A stretch of 64,000 nucleotides of DNA, from the NCBI GenBank assembly GCA_019671135.1, contig JAHRHY010000014.1, positions 1,052,001 to 1,116,000 on the forward strand. The letters are read 5' to 3'. This DNA is from Linnemannia hyalina (Eukaryota; Mortierellomycota; Mortierellomycetes; Mortierellales; Mortierellaceae). Within the stretch, counting starts at the first letter, position 1. Every line of letters starts with the position of its first letter. Positions 55,852-64,000 of the stretch are shown here, piece after piece. Under the pieces are notes generated by a model, which was given only the letters and a program-made list of their open reading frames with translations, had not been told where the DNA came from and did not search any database. The position numbers and the translations under genes are program-made.

Positions 55852-56631
55852 AACTGATAGTATTAGGGTATTAATGGGAGATGATGGGAGATGAGAATGT
55901 TGATGAAATAAAAAAAAAAGGAAAATGAAGAATCAATTTATATGTCACCTTTGAAGTGGGAGTTTCACTGGTTGGTTGATTGAGAGCAATTTTCCATCAA
56001 TACAGAAGGAAGACAAAGGAATGGATGGCAGGTGGGAATTTTTACCATTTTGAAATGGCGCTGCTTGTTTGCAATGAGAGCAGTCGAAGGAAAGGGTAAG
56101 GTTCCTGCGGTGAGTGCGAGTGCTTACTTGTTTGCTCACCAGCCTTCGACTCTTTCCTTGTGCCCTCCTCTTCGGTTTGCCTTTCCGACACTTTTTTTTT
56201 TTTTTTTTTTTTTTTTGCTTATTCTCATTTTCATGCCTTGGAGGAAAGGTGACAAAAACAAGAACCAAAAAATGATGGCATTGAAGGCGTGCAGCAAGCA
56301 CATTGTCGTTGTTGTTCTTCACTGTCATGTTACTTGGAGGCACAGCACCAATCGACTGATTTCTACTTCTTTATCACTGGTCTCACTGGTCAACGACTAC
56401 ACCCACTATCACTTCGGGATTTTTGTGTGTCATCCTGTCATCCATCGACCATTGTCACTGGTCAGAGTCAATAATAACCCCCCCCCTTTCACCCAACGCT
56501 CAGACCTAGCTTTTTTGAATTATGCTCGGGAACAGTGTACATGGCAATTAGCAAAAAAAAAAAAGTGAAAGAGAGACTCTCGGTTCGCATGCGCATTAAG
56601 GCACACAAAATCAAAGCCATATTTATTGTTC
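55852..56631. other. Intergenic region between C2 and C3, with shared C2 upstream element
   Basis: The shared element lies at 56074-56115 (plus strand GAGAGCAGTCGAAG, then TAAGGTTCCTGCGGTGAG), about 225-265 bp upstream of the C2 start. A leader motif ttagggtatt is at 55862. A poly(T) run of about 27 nt lies near 56191. No gene was seen. Confidence 0.5.
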
Positions 56632-57759
56632 TCAAGACAGAGGAGGATCGCAATTGACACGACAATCCCACCAGATACTATTACACTTCTTATAGCACGG
56701 GTTCTGAAACTCACACTGGGTCGTGCAAGAGAACTCGCCGTTGCATGGGGCCGCACAGGCCTTAAAGTCACTATCCTGTGCACACAGGCTATTCTGACAA
56801 TCCTTACGCCAGTTGTCGCAGAAGAATGTCGGGCAGTTGTATTGGGGTGGGAAAGTAGGCGCTGTGGGGGTTTTCGTCCCACTGCCTCCGCTGCTGCCGC
56901 CGTTTGTAGGTGTGGGGACTGTGACGGGGGCGTATGAGACGGTTACCGGGGTTAATGGGATGGTGACAGAGACCGAAGGGATTGGGGTTCTTGCCGACGA
57001 GGTGCCGGTGGGTGTGGGTGTGGTGGACGAATTTGAGGAGCCGTTTCCTGAATTAGAGTCCGAGCTGCTGTTACCACCGTTGTTGTCCGAGTCCTTGTTC
57101 TTGGAGACCACGATTCCGATAATGGCGCCGATGAGGATGAGGATGACGATGCTTCCAATCCAAATGATCTTTTTCCGGCGACCGTTGTTGCTGGCGGGTT
57201 TGGTCACAGATGATACTTGGTTGACCTTTTCGTCGACGGTGTCAACCAGCACGGGATCAGGGTATGGGTGAAGGGTTGGTTCTGGGTACGGCTGCTGTTG
57301 GTATGCTTGCTGGTCCTGGTAGGTCTGATGATATGTCTGCTGGAAAGGGTCCTGGTACACATTCTGCTGGTACTGTCCTCCCGGCACTGGATAGGCGTTC
57401 AACTGGCTAGGGGTTGGAGAAGGCGGTGGGATATAGTTCGAGCTGAGAGCCGGCGAGTAAGCTTGAGGATGACTGACCGAAGGCGAGTATTCCGTTGTCT
57501 GGGCGTGAGGGTTACGAATGGTCGATGGTGTTCTGTTCTGAGAATCTGCAGTGTATATCGAGGGTGCTACATATCCGTCGGTGATGAGCTGAGGTGAAGG
57601 TGCTACTAGTGCGTTGGGACGGGAGTCGTCGTCAAGCTGGTAGTTTGCTTCCTGGGGTGCTCTGCTGGAAGAGATGGACCGGGAGAGGATGAGTGCGTCG
57701 CTACTGCTTCCGGGTGTGGAGGTGTTAATAATGGTAGGGGTGTCCACGGGGGTCAACAT
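56632..57759 (-). CDS. C3: paralogue of C2 with full 12-Cys ectodomain
   Basis: This is a single exon of 375 aa from MLTPVDTPTI at 57759. The frame is open further upstream, but the aligned starts of C1, C2 and C5 (MLAP) fix this ATG. It is the closest relative of C2, sharing SRSISSSRAPQEANYQ, NYIPPPSPTPSQLNAYP, PYPDPVLVDT and NNGRRKKIIWIGS. It also shares the stalk repeat PVTVSYAPVTVPTPT. The TM helix is about 199-219. The cysteine domain (309-372) has the same spacing as C2 and a short PPLS tail. The C2/C3 pair looks like the most recent duplication of the array. Confidence 0.85.
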   Translation of the reverse strand: MLTPVDTPTIINTSTPGSSSDALILSRSISSSRAPQEANYQLDDDSRPNALVAPSPQLITDGYVAPSIYTADSQNRTPSTIRNPHAQTTEYSPSVSHPQAYSPALSSNYIPPPSPTPSQLNAYPVPGGQYQQNVYQDPFQQTYHQTYQDQQAYQQQPYPEPTLHPYPDPVLVDTVDEKVNQVSSVTKPASNNGRRKKIIWIGSIVILILIGAIIGIVVSKNKDSDNNGGNSSSDSNSGNGSSNSSTTPTPTGTSSARTPIPSVSVTIPLTPVTVSYAPVTVPTPTNGGSSGGSGTKTPTAPTFPPQYNCPTFFCDNWRKDCQNSLCAQDSDFKACAAPCNGEFSCTTQCEFQNPCYKKCNSIWWDCRVNCDPPLS

Positions 57760-58794
57760 AATGTCTTGAATGAGATTAAGGTATAAGGAATGTTGGTGAG
57801 GGAATGGGCAAGAAGAGCAGAAGAAGGGAAGGGAAGGAAAGAAAGAAGAAAACAGAGAAGGAAAAGAAATGCGTGCACGCCTTTTTTCCCCTGAAGTTGA
57901 AAGTCCGTCCAGGATGATTTTTCTTTGTGCACGATGGGCTGTTGATCGCAAAAGTAATTGATTTTGTGCCAATAGAAGAGGGTCAGCGTTCCATAAGGTT
58001 TCCTGTAGGTGAAGAAAAGGATAATGCTCTCAACGCTCACTCATTCAGACGTTTTCAACCTCCTCTTGTTCGCCTTTTGCGTCCTCATGAAAAATATCAC
58101 CAGTCATGAAAATAGCCTGATACCATGACGGACATGTGTTCCTTGTTCACAAGTTGGAGGCAAAGTAGCAAATAAGATCTGGGGTGTGCTTCCCTGGACC
58201 TACTCATAACAACATACGTGTGTGTGTTAGTGCACAGACTTTATTCTCATCTGTTGGTTACTAAAAACACGACTAAAAGCAATATCAGCTCTCTCATGAT
58301 GCCACGCGCAGTTGCATTGCTATTGTCACAATCGTTTCTAATCACAAGTTGTTCTTGTCCTTAAAAGAAACGATGCTGTTGACAAGTATCCTAAGTATTA
58401 GAACAGCTTATATGGAAAGAATTGCTACCTTCACAAGTCGGCAACGGAAATGGTTTTTTTTTTTTTTTTTTTTTTTTTGAATGCCGCAAAAAAAAAGTAT
58501 AATGAAGCTGTGAGCAGTCGATAAAAGAAACATGTACGGATTTGTGTTTTTTTCTCAACAGAAGGACGTCTCATCCTCCCTTTTTCTACTTTGATGACCC
58601 ATTTCAGTGAGATGATCACCTTCTCCTTGGCAATCAAAAAAAGAAACAAAAAAAGCAGACAACAAGACGAACACAATGGGCTGTCATCCCCTGATTTCCC
58701 GATGAACACCCCTCCCTGGAGGCGTAGCTTTTCTCTCAAAATTACCTCCACACCGAAATTTAATCTCACAAAATCCACAAAACCTGAAGATCTA
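57760..58794. other. Intergenic region between C3 and C4
   Basis: A weakened copy of the shared upstream element is visible at 57971-58014 (ATAAGGTTTCCTGTAGGTGAAG). A poly(T) run of about 27 nt lies near 58453. No lost cysteine-domain exon for C4 was found in the sequence downstream of C4. Confidence 0.45.
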
Positions 58795-59646
58795 TCATTT
58801 AGAAGGGAACCCAGAAGGCATGGGGTAAGGAAACCCAGTCGGGAAACCCGTAGGGAAGTTCGAAGGAAAAGGAAAGTTTGTTGGAAATCCTGTAGGAAAC
58901 CCTGTAGGAAATCCTGTAGGAAACGGGATGTCAGGCCAAGACCCTGTGGGCACAACATAGCTACCGCTATTGCTGTTCTTGTTAGAGTTCTTGTCGTTCA
59001 GGCCAAAGGCTAGACCGAGGGTGACTCCGATGACAAGAAGTGTTACTGTGATCCCAATCCAGATCATTGTTTTCCGACGACGGCGACTGTTGGTGAGGCT
59101 GGTGGCGGCGGTAGGGTTGCTGGGATGTCCTTGGTCTGGTTTTTCGTTGATAGCGACGAGTGTGGGCTCTGGGTAGGGGTTGAGGATTGGTTCTGTGAGC
59201 GTTTGTTGCTGTTGGTGGTCGTACATATACTGGTGTTGTTGAGAGGTTTCATTGCCTTGAAGGTAGTATTGGTATTCTTCTTGAGGCGAGAGCGAGTATT
59301 TCTGGTTGGGTGTAGGGGATGGTGGAGGGATGTAAGCCGAAGCGGGTGTTGTTGGTGAAGTGAGTTCTGGCGAGTAAGTTTGAGGGTTGCTGGCTAATGA
59401 TGGTGAATAGGCGTGAGGGTTGTTGCTGACCGATGGTAATGAAAACTCAGTCAGGCGAGCATGAGAGCTGTGAAGAATGGACGGTGTAGTGTAGGGGGAA
59501 GAAGAGGAGTCGACGGTTGGTATGGAGGGTACTGAGTGTCCACCAGTGTATTGAGGTGATGTTGCTACAATTGCACAAGGACGAAAGTTGTCGTCGATCT
59601 GGCTATTAGTGTCCTGCGGCGATCTTGTCTGTGGTCGAGATGCCAT
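58795..59646 (-). CDS. C4: C-family protein lacking the cysteine domain
   Basis: This is a single exon of 283 aa. The cytosolic half is a standard family member: QDTNSQIDDNFRPCAIVA, SAYIPPPSPTPNQ (about 103-115) and PYPEPTLVAINEK. NSRRRRKTMIWIG leads to the TM helix (about 195-216). After the TM, only about 65 residues remain, and the cysteine domain is replaced by FPTG repeats (FPTGFPTGFPTGFPTNFPFP), ending GFPSK at a TAA. The MLAP start is also missing; the gene starts MASRPQTRSPQ. It could be a decoy or signalling-only form, or a decaying copy with an expanded repeat. The intact frame argues for a maintained protein. Confidence 0.75.
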   Translation of the reverse strand: MASRPQTRSPQDTNSQIDDNFRPCAIVATSPQYTGGHSVPSIPTVDSSSSPYTTPSILHSSHARLTEFSLPSVSNNPHAYSPSLASNPQTYSPELTSPTTPASAYIPPPSPTPNQKYSLSPQEEYQYYLQGNETSQQHQYMYDHQQQQTLTEPILNPYPEPTLVAINEKPDQGHPSNPTAATSLTNSRRRRKTMIWIGITVTLLVIGVTLGLAFGLNDKNSNKNSNSGSYVVPTGSWPDIPFPTGFPTGFPTGFPTNFPFPSNFPTGFPTGFPYPMPSGFPSK

Positions 59647-60089
59647 TAGTATGTTGCTGGCGTTGGTGCTTGAGAGAAATAAGGGTATAAAGGAGTGTGG
59701 TGGGAGGAAGGAGAAGAAGGAGAAGAGGAAGAAGAAGAAGAAAGAGTGTTCTTCCTCTCCCTCAATTCAAAAGGAGCCCGGAGTTGGTATTAGTTGAAGC
59801 TTGAAATAGCACCCTCTGCTGTGTTTGCGCCTGAAAAAAAAACCTGAGGTGTTTGATTTTGATTCCTCTTGCATATGCAAAAGAAAGGGCGCCAGATGCT
59901 GAAGGTTCATGAGAGTAGTCGAAGGAAGGGTGCCAGAAAGACTCTTCCATGATGGCAAATCTTTCCGTTTCAACTCCACTCCATCCCTCTGCTTAATTCC
60001 CTTCAAGTGCCAAACTCTCTCCTTTCTGTACTTGGCGCAAGGCGCAAAACGTATACTGGTATGTGACCAATGTAGAAAGGGATTTGTTT
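59647..60089. other. Intergenic region between C4 and C5, with shared C4 upstream element
   Basis: The first half of the shared element is at 59909-59930 (ATGAGAGTAGTCGAAGG); the second half is degraded. A leader motif aagggtataaagg is at 59680-59692. No gene was seen. Confidence 0.45.
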
Positions 60090-61499
60090 TTATTCGGAAC
60101 CACATCGCGTCAGACAAGAGCGTGTGTTCTCCGCGCCCTCATTGAAACACTTATTGGTATATCTACAGTCAACTTCACAAAAAAATTCGGTAAGGCATGG
60201 AGCCGTACAGGCTTTGTACGCACTATCCTGGCTGCAGGTTTTTAGATAGGCATCAAAGTAGTCCATGCAGGTGGACTCTGGACAGGGTATGTTCTTGGCT
60301 GGGAAAGACGGTAAAGGTGGAGGTGAGAGTTGTGGGCCACTTATGGGCGAGGGTGGTCCGCGTGTGGGGGTGGGTCTTGGAGGCCATGTTGCTGGTGGTT
60401 GTAGGACGGTGGAGTGGTTTGGCGGTTGTTGTGAATCCCTGTTGTTGCTGCTTGCGTCGTCCCTATTGTTGTTGTTGTCGTTCGATTTGTCCATCTTCTT
60501 GACGACGACAAGCGCGATCACGGCCACAATGAGAGTGACGAGCACGGCGCCTCCAATCCAAAAGTTTCTTTTCCTCTTACGAATCATTGGTTTGACGGGC
60601 GAAGAAAGCGAGGAAGAGGAGGCGGAGGATCTGTGGGAGAGGGAGCGTCCGGCAGATGTTGAGAGTACTGCTACTAGATTGCTTTCGTTCACACTAGTGT
60701 CGACGAGTTCGGGCTCTGGGTATTCGTGGATGATGGGTTCTGAGTATGCTCTGCTTTGCACGATGGGTGGTGGCGGGTATGATGCATGGCGCTGCTGTTG
60801 CTGATGCTGTGGCTGGTATTGTTGTTGGTACTGCTGTTGCTGTTGAGACTGGTGTTGATGGCTGTTCGATTGTTGTCGAAGTTGGCGTTGCTGCTGACGT
60901 GGGATGGACGGCTGAGGAGAGAACGCCCGGTTCAAATGCTGCACCTGTGGCATCTGCTGGAACGAATCCGGGTACGGCTCTTGCTGCATTTCATAACTAT
61001 TGCCAGTGGCGTCGTTCTCTGGGAATGTGCCGATGTAAGCAAAATCGCCAATGGATTCATGGCCCATCGATTCTGGGATCGAGTACTCATGTTGTTGCTG
61101 TTGTTGAGGTTGAGGTAGGAGGCTTTGATTGGATGTAAGCGCAGATCTGTGTGAAGGCAAGGGTGATGGCTGGGTAAAGGGTTGGGTATACATTGCCAAC
61201 GCAGCAGGAGAAGGAGGCGCGGTTGATCTTCCTCCATTTGGAGGGAGTTTCTGGTCTTCCTTGGGTGGTGAGTCGTCGTCAGAGTCGTCGACAGAGAGTA
61301 ATAAGTACTGGGTGACAGGGGATTGTGCATGAGTGGATGACTGTGAGTGTTGTTGTTGGTGAGGTTGCAGGTTGGCGATTGGCTGTGAGGAAGAGGACAG
61401 AGTGTCGATTTGATGTGAATTTTGAGAGGCCAAAGCGGCGGAGGTTGTGTTATTGCGAGGATCAGGTTTGCCCGCTGGATGATCTGGAGGAGCCAGCAT
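60090..61499 (-). CDS. C5: long C-family protein with a 10-Cys ectodomain
   Basis: This is a single exon of 469 aa starting MLAPPDHPAG. The cytosolic part is longer (about 310 aa), with many Gln and Gln/His runs and an acidic patch (DDSDDDS). It keeps the EYPEPELVDT motif (about 259-268) but lacks the YIPPPSPTPSQ block; YPPPPIVQSRAYSEP lies in a comparable place. MIRKRKRNFW precedes the TM helix (about 313-333). The stalk is Asn- then Pro-rich. The cysteine domain (406-469) has 10 cysteines. Relative to C1, C2, C3 and C6, the third and tenth are missing, while all others keep their spacing. Confidence 0.85.
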   Translation of the reverse strand: MLAPPDHPAGKPDPRNNTTSAALASQNSHQIDTLSSSSQPIANLQPHQQQHSQSSTHAQSPVTQYLLLSVDDSDDDSPPKEDQKLPPNGGRSTAPPSPAALAMYTQPFTQPSPLPSHRSALTSNQSLLPQPQQQQQHEYSIPESMGHESIGDFAYIGTFPENDATGNSYEMQQEPYPDSFQQMPQVQHLNRAFSPQPSIPRQQQRQLRQQSNSHQHQSQQQQQYQQQYQPQHQQQQRHASYPPPPIVQSRAYSEPIIHEYPEPELVDTSVNESNLVAVLSTSAGRSLSHRSSASSSSLSSPVKPMIRKRKRNFWIGGAVLVTLIVAVIALVVVKKMDKSNDNNNNRDDASSNNRDSQQPPNHSTVLQPPATWPPRPTPTRGPPSPISGPQLSPPPLPSFPAKNIPCPESTCMDYFDAYLKTCSQDSAYKACTAPCLTEFFCEVDCRYTNKCFNEGAENTRSCLTRCGSE

Positions 61500-62195
61500 C
61501 ACGATTTAATAACGGAAGAGAGATTGTAGGAAGGTATATGATATCAAAAAAAGAGAAAAGGGGGAAATGAAAACAAACTTGGGCGCCTCCAATGTCTTTA
61601 TACATCAATCCTGGGACCTGCTCTGGGGATTTGTTGTTGTGGTTGCTGAGTTGGCGTACTGGGAGAGGAGATCCGAATTGGCTCAACTGCATTTCTGAGC
61701 AGTCGAAACTTTCAGTAAGGTTTTGTATCTGCTGCATGCGGCTCACTCGTCGACTCACCCAGGAAGAACCATTGCAGATGAGAGTGGGAGTCAGAGGGAC
61801 GGAGAGGGGACACAATCCGCAGTGCCTTTTCACATCCCTCATCCTTGGAGATGGCGGGACCATCGATGCCATCGTCAAAGTAAAGTGAAAGAAAAATCAC
61901 ACATGTAATTTCTCGAATTGCCTGAACACAAATCTCATTTAGCTCTCTGGCACTCGCCCACGCTTGTTTGTGTCATTTCTCTGACCCTCTTTCCCAAGCA
62001 CTTCGCGCGCACAGTCTAGCGCGAAAACGAACTGCCAATTGTGCTCAGAAAGTCAAACACAGCACTACCATAAAACGTCCTTCATAGTGCAACAAACAAC
62101 AAACACAGAAACAAACATCACATAAGGTTACTTGCGCGGCATGCCAGCACTTTTTATCTACAAAAAACAAAAACCTCATTAAAAAAAAAAAAAAA
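61500..62195. other. Intergenic region between C5 and C6, with shared C5 upstream element
   Basis: The element is at 61697-61747 (GAGCAGTCGAAA, then AGTAAGGTTTTGTATCTGC and a GGCTCACTCG end), about 200-250 bp upstream of the C5 start. No gene was seen. Confidence 0.45.
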
Positions 62196-63590
62196 CTACG
62201 CGCAATTCTGTTCACACTTCTGGTAATTCGTCTGACACCCCTGCATACACCCATTATTATGCTCGCAAGCCATCGGGCAAAACTGATCTGTGCATCCGGC
62301 CTTGCAAGCCTTCAAATCCCCGTCGTTGACACAGATATCTTGCATGCACCACCAGTAGTAGTTTTGTGAACACCATAGAGGGCCGCAGGTGCCTTTGGCT
62401 GGTAGCGAGGGGAGAGGAGGGGTGGGTACACGGGGCCCGTAGTTTCCGCCACCACCTGAGGTGGGTTTTGAGGGCTCGGCTGTTGTTGTTGTTGTGGTAG
62501 TTGTTGTTGTTTCCACTGGAGGAGGGATGGATTGTGGCGGTGGGGTTGTTTGGACTGGTGGGTTCACGACAGGGGGTTGTCCAGTTCCAGAAGTAGTAGT
62601 TGAAGCAGGGACGACGACTAGAGTTCCTGTAGGTGGCGGGACGACCACTCCGTTCGAAAGCGTTGTTCCAACGGGAACACCAGTAGGAGCACTGCCTGAC
62701 CACATCGAAGACGACCTCGATCCAGATGGTACAGCTCCATTCCCCGACGCCGAGTTGTTGCTGTTTGCGCCGTTGTTGTTTCCAGAACCCTTGTTCTTCA
62801 TGCTGACGACTAACCCGATAAGCACACCGGCTAAGATGGTGATCACAACACCACCGATCCAGTACAGTCGTTTCCGTTTACCAGTGTTTTTCTCAGGAGT
62901 AGAGTCGTTGTCGTCAAAGACATGGTCGACCTTCTCGATGGTGTCGACAAGCTCAGGCTCAGGGTACCCCTGGTGATACTGCTGTTGTTGTTGGTAAGGG
63001 TCGTGATACTCTGGCTGAGAATACACCGTCTGGTACTGCTGCTGTTCCTGCTGGCAATAGTTCGAAATCGGCTGTTGCTGCTGTTGCTGTGGGTAGGGCT
63101 GGAACGTCGAGTCCGGAATGTATGCGCTGCCATTGAAGGTATATGAGGCAACCGGTTCAATAATAGTCGCTCCAGCTGGAATAAGGGAAGGCACCGTCGT
63201 CGTTTGGTTGTTGTAGGCGTAGTGGTTGCTCTGCCCCTGAGGAGGCGGGACGAACAAACTTGAAGCCCAACCTCCTTGTTCGACAGGTTGAGTATGAGGG
63301 TTGACGAGCGACGATGATGAAGCTGGTGAACGGTCTTGGGGAGCCTTGGGTGGTGGTGCTGGCGGTGAGGCGTGGTCCATAAGAGGAGTTGAAAATGTTG
63401 TGAAAGAGTCGGTCTCTTCAGGACCCCGAGCAGAGATATCGGGGGAGTGGAATAGGTCAGGGTGGTCGATAGTGTTTTGTGGTGCGCCTCTGGACGGCGG
63501 GGTGGAAGGGGTCATGAGGGATGCTTGGCTGCTGTTGCTGTTCCCTCCTTGGCTCATAGTAGGAGTCGGCGGGTCGGGTAAGAGCGCCAT
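62196..63590 (-). CDS. C6: C-family protein with mucin-like stalk and 12-Cys ectodomain
   Basis: This is a single exon of 464 aa. The cytosolic half contains Gln runs, several Tyr-rich repeats (YHDPYQQQQQYHQ) and GYPEPELVDTIEK (about 208-220). It lacks the YIPPPSPTPSQ block. GKRKRLYWIGG leads to the TM helix (about 244-264). The stalk is the longest of the family (about 135 aa). It is Pro/Val/Thr-rich with a run of ten Thr, as in O-glycosylated wall-spanning stalks. The cysteine domain (402-464) has 12 cysteines, spaced 4,7,4,8,3,4,3,5,3,6,3. It is the outermost and most diverged member with a complete domain. Confidence 0.85.
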   Translation of the reverse strand: MALLPDPPTPTMSQGGNSNSSQASLMTPSTPPSRGAPQNTIDHPDLFHSPDISARGPEETDSFTTFSTPLMDHASPPAPPPKAPQDRSPASSSSLVNPHTQPVEQGGWASSLFVPPPQGQSNHYAYNNQTTTVPSLIPAGATIIEPVASYTFNGSAYIPDSTFQPYPQQQQQQPISNYCQQEQQQYQTVYSQPEYHDPYQQQQQYHQGYPEPELVDTIEKVDHVFDDNDSTPEKNTGKRKRLYWIGGVVITILAGVLIGLVVSMKNKGSGNNNGANSNNSASGNGAVPSGSRSSSMWSGSAPTGVPVGTTLSNGVVVPPPTGTLVVVPASTTTSGTGQPPVVNPPVQTTPPPQSIPPPVETTTTTTTTTTAEPSKPTSGGGGNYGPRVPTPPLPSLPAKGTCGPLWCSQNYYWWCMQDICVNDGDLKACKAGCTDQFCPMACEHNNGCMQGCQTNYQKCEQNCA

Positions 63591-64000
63591 GGTATGTCTG
63601 GGAAGGGAGGAAGGGGAGGGAGTAAAAGAAAGAAGAAGAGAAAGAAGAAATGTTCACGTTTATCGATGTTGCGCCAAAGTTAAAGTCCACGCCGAGCTCT
63701 CAGGAAAAGAATGATTTCGCTGTCGGGGTGCAAATCACTGGAGTTGCATGCGACGGAAAACTTTACCGAGGTTGTCTTGGTGAGGGTCATGGTAAACCAT
63801 GCAAAAACAGCACCATAAACAAATTAAAAAAAACATTGTGATGATGGATAGATGGCGTTGGTGACCAAGCACATAATCCTCTCCTCCTGTGTTTGTTTCT
63901 TGTGAGTCCATGCCCGTATCAAGGTCGAAGATCAAGCAGCCGCCCCCCCTTTTTTTATGGAAACAAAAAAAGAAATCAAGAGCCCTCTTCTTCTTGGTCG
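63591..64000. promoter_or_regulatory. Upstream region of C6 with a diverged copy of the shared element
   Basis: At 63747-63788 the plus strand reads GCGACGGAAAACTTTACCGAG then GTTGTCTTGGTGAG, a diverged match to the C1/C2 element about 160-200 bp upstream of the C6 start. No gene was seen up to the window end. Confidence 0.4.

Noticed and set aside
57760..57972. 71-codon upstream extension of C3
   Set aside because: The paralogues C1, C2 and C5 begin at the aligned MLAP position, so the ATG at 57759 is preferred.
40025..63590. Calling K proteins kelch or galactose-oxidase family and C proteins EGF-like
   Set aside because: The visible motifs do not fit the kelch GG...W pattern, and the cysteine spacing does not fit EGF; naming them so would be guesswork.
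1..64000. CRISPR arrays, tRNA or rRNA genes, transposons
   Set aside because: No repeat-spacer arrays, cloverleaf-like A/B boxes, rRNA blocks, long terminal repeats or transposase/reverse transcriptase motifs were noticed. A tRNAscan and repeat search would be needed to exclude short ones.

Overview
The window is a stretch of a filamentous fungal nuclear genome. Genes are split by short GT-AG introns (mostly 50-130 nt). Leaders are C/T-rich or CA-rich, and the proteins are rich in low-complexity Q, P, S and T runs. The style of the membrane proteins in the right half resembles what I know from Mortierellaceae (early-diverging soil fungi). That placement is an inference from protein character, not from a marker gene. 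Nothing bacterial, viral or transposon-like was seen.

Left part (1-36.8 kb) is mostly housekeeping. It holds two small one-TM proteins (159-581 and 1285-1911) and a Cid1-type nucleotidyltransferase (3433-6009). A TspO-family protein with a LEA-like tail follows (6183-7347, minus). Next come a small Cys-rich type I membrane protein (8685-9609), a ketopantoate reductase-like enzyme (9733-11259, minus) and a membrane-anchored protein disulfide isomerase (12156-14297). A PB1-UBA protein resembling p62/NBR1 autophagy receptors lies at 14994-18859, and a 1190-aa low-complexity/coiled-coil protein at 20049-24026. The rest are a BTB-like acidic protein (24689-25810), splicing factor Prp17/Cdc40 (26070-28277, minus), a peroxisomal enoyl-CoA isomerase (28671-30785), a Ptc7-like PP2C phosphatase (32336-34711) and the farnesyltransferase alpha subunit (35190-36757). 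I resolved exons by reading splice sites and keeping the frame; totals close on whole codons for every spliced gene listed.

The middle (36.8-40 kb) is gene-poor. It has one small secreted Cys-rich gene at 37533 that is broken by a single-base change in a C run.

The right part (40-63.6 kb) is an accessory-looking block in which all ten recognised genes lie on the minus strand. Three paralogous one-TM proteins (K1-K3, 620-655 aa) have a large N-terminal domain without a signal peptide, a glycine-zipper-like TM segment and a long tail. A small secreted protein with a signal peptide and a KR processing site lies between K1 and K2. Then come six tandem paralogues (C1-C6). Each has a disordered Q/P/Y-rich N-terminal half carrying shared short motifs, a basic stop and one TM helix, a Thr/Pro/Asn-rich stalk and a C-terminal 10-12-cysteine domain. 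C4 has lost the cysteine domain. Upstream of the C genes a non-coding element is repeated. I could not assign either family to a named domain. Together they look like a locally expanded, lineage-restricted cell-surface system, and they are the best candidate for undescribed biology here.
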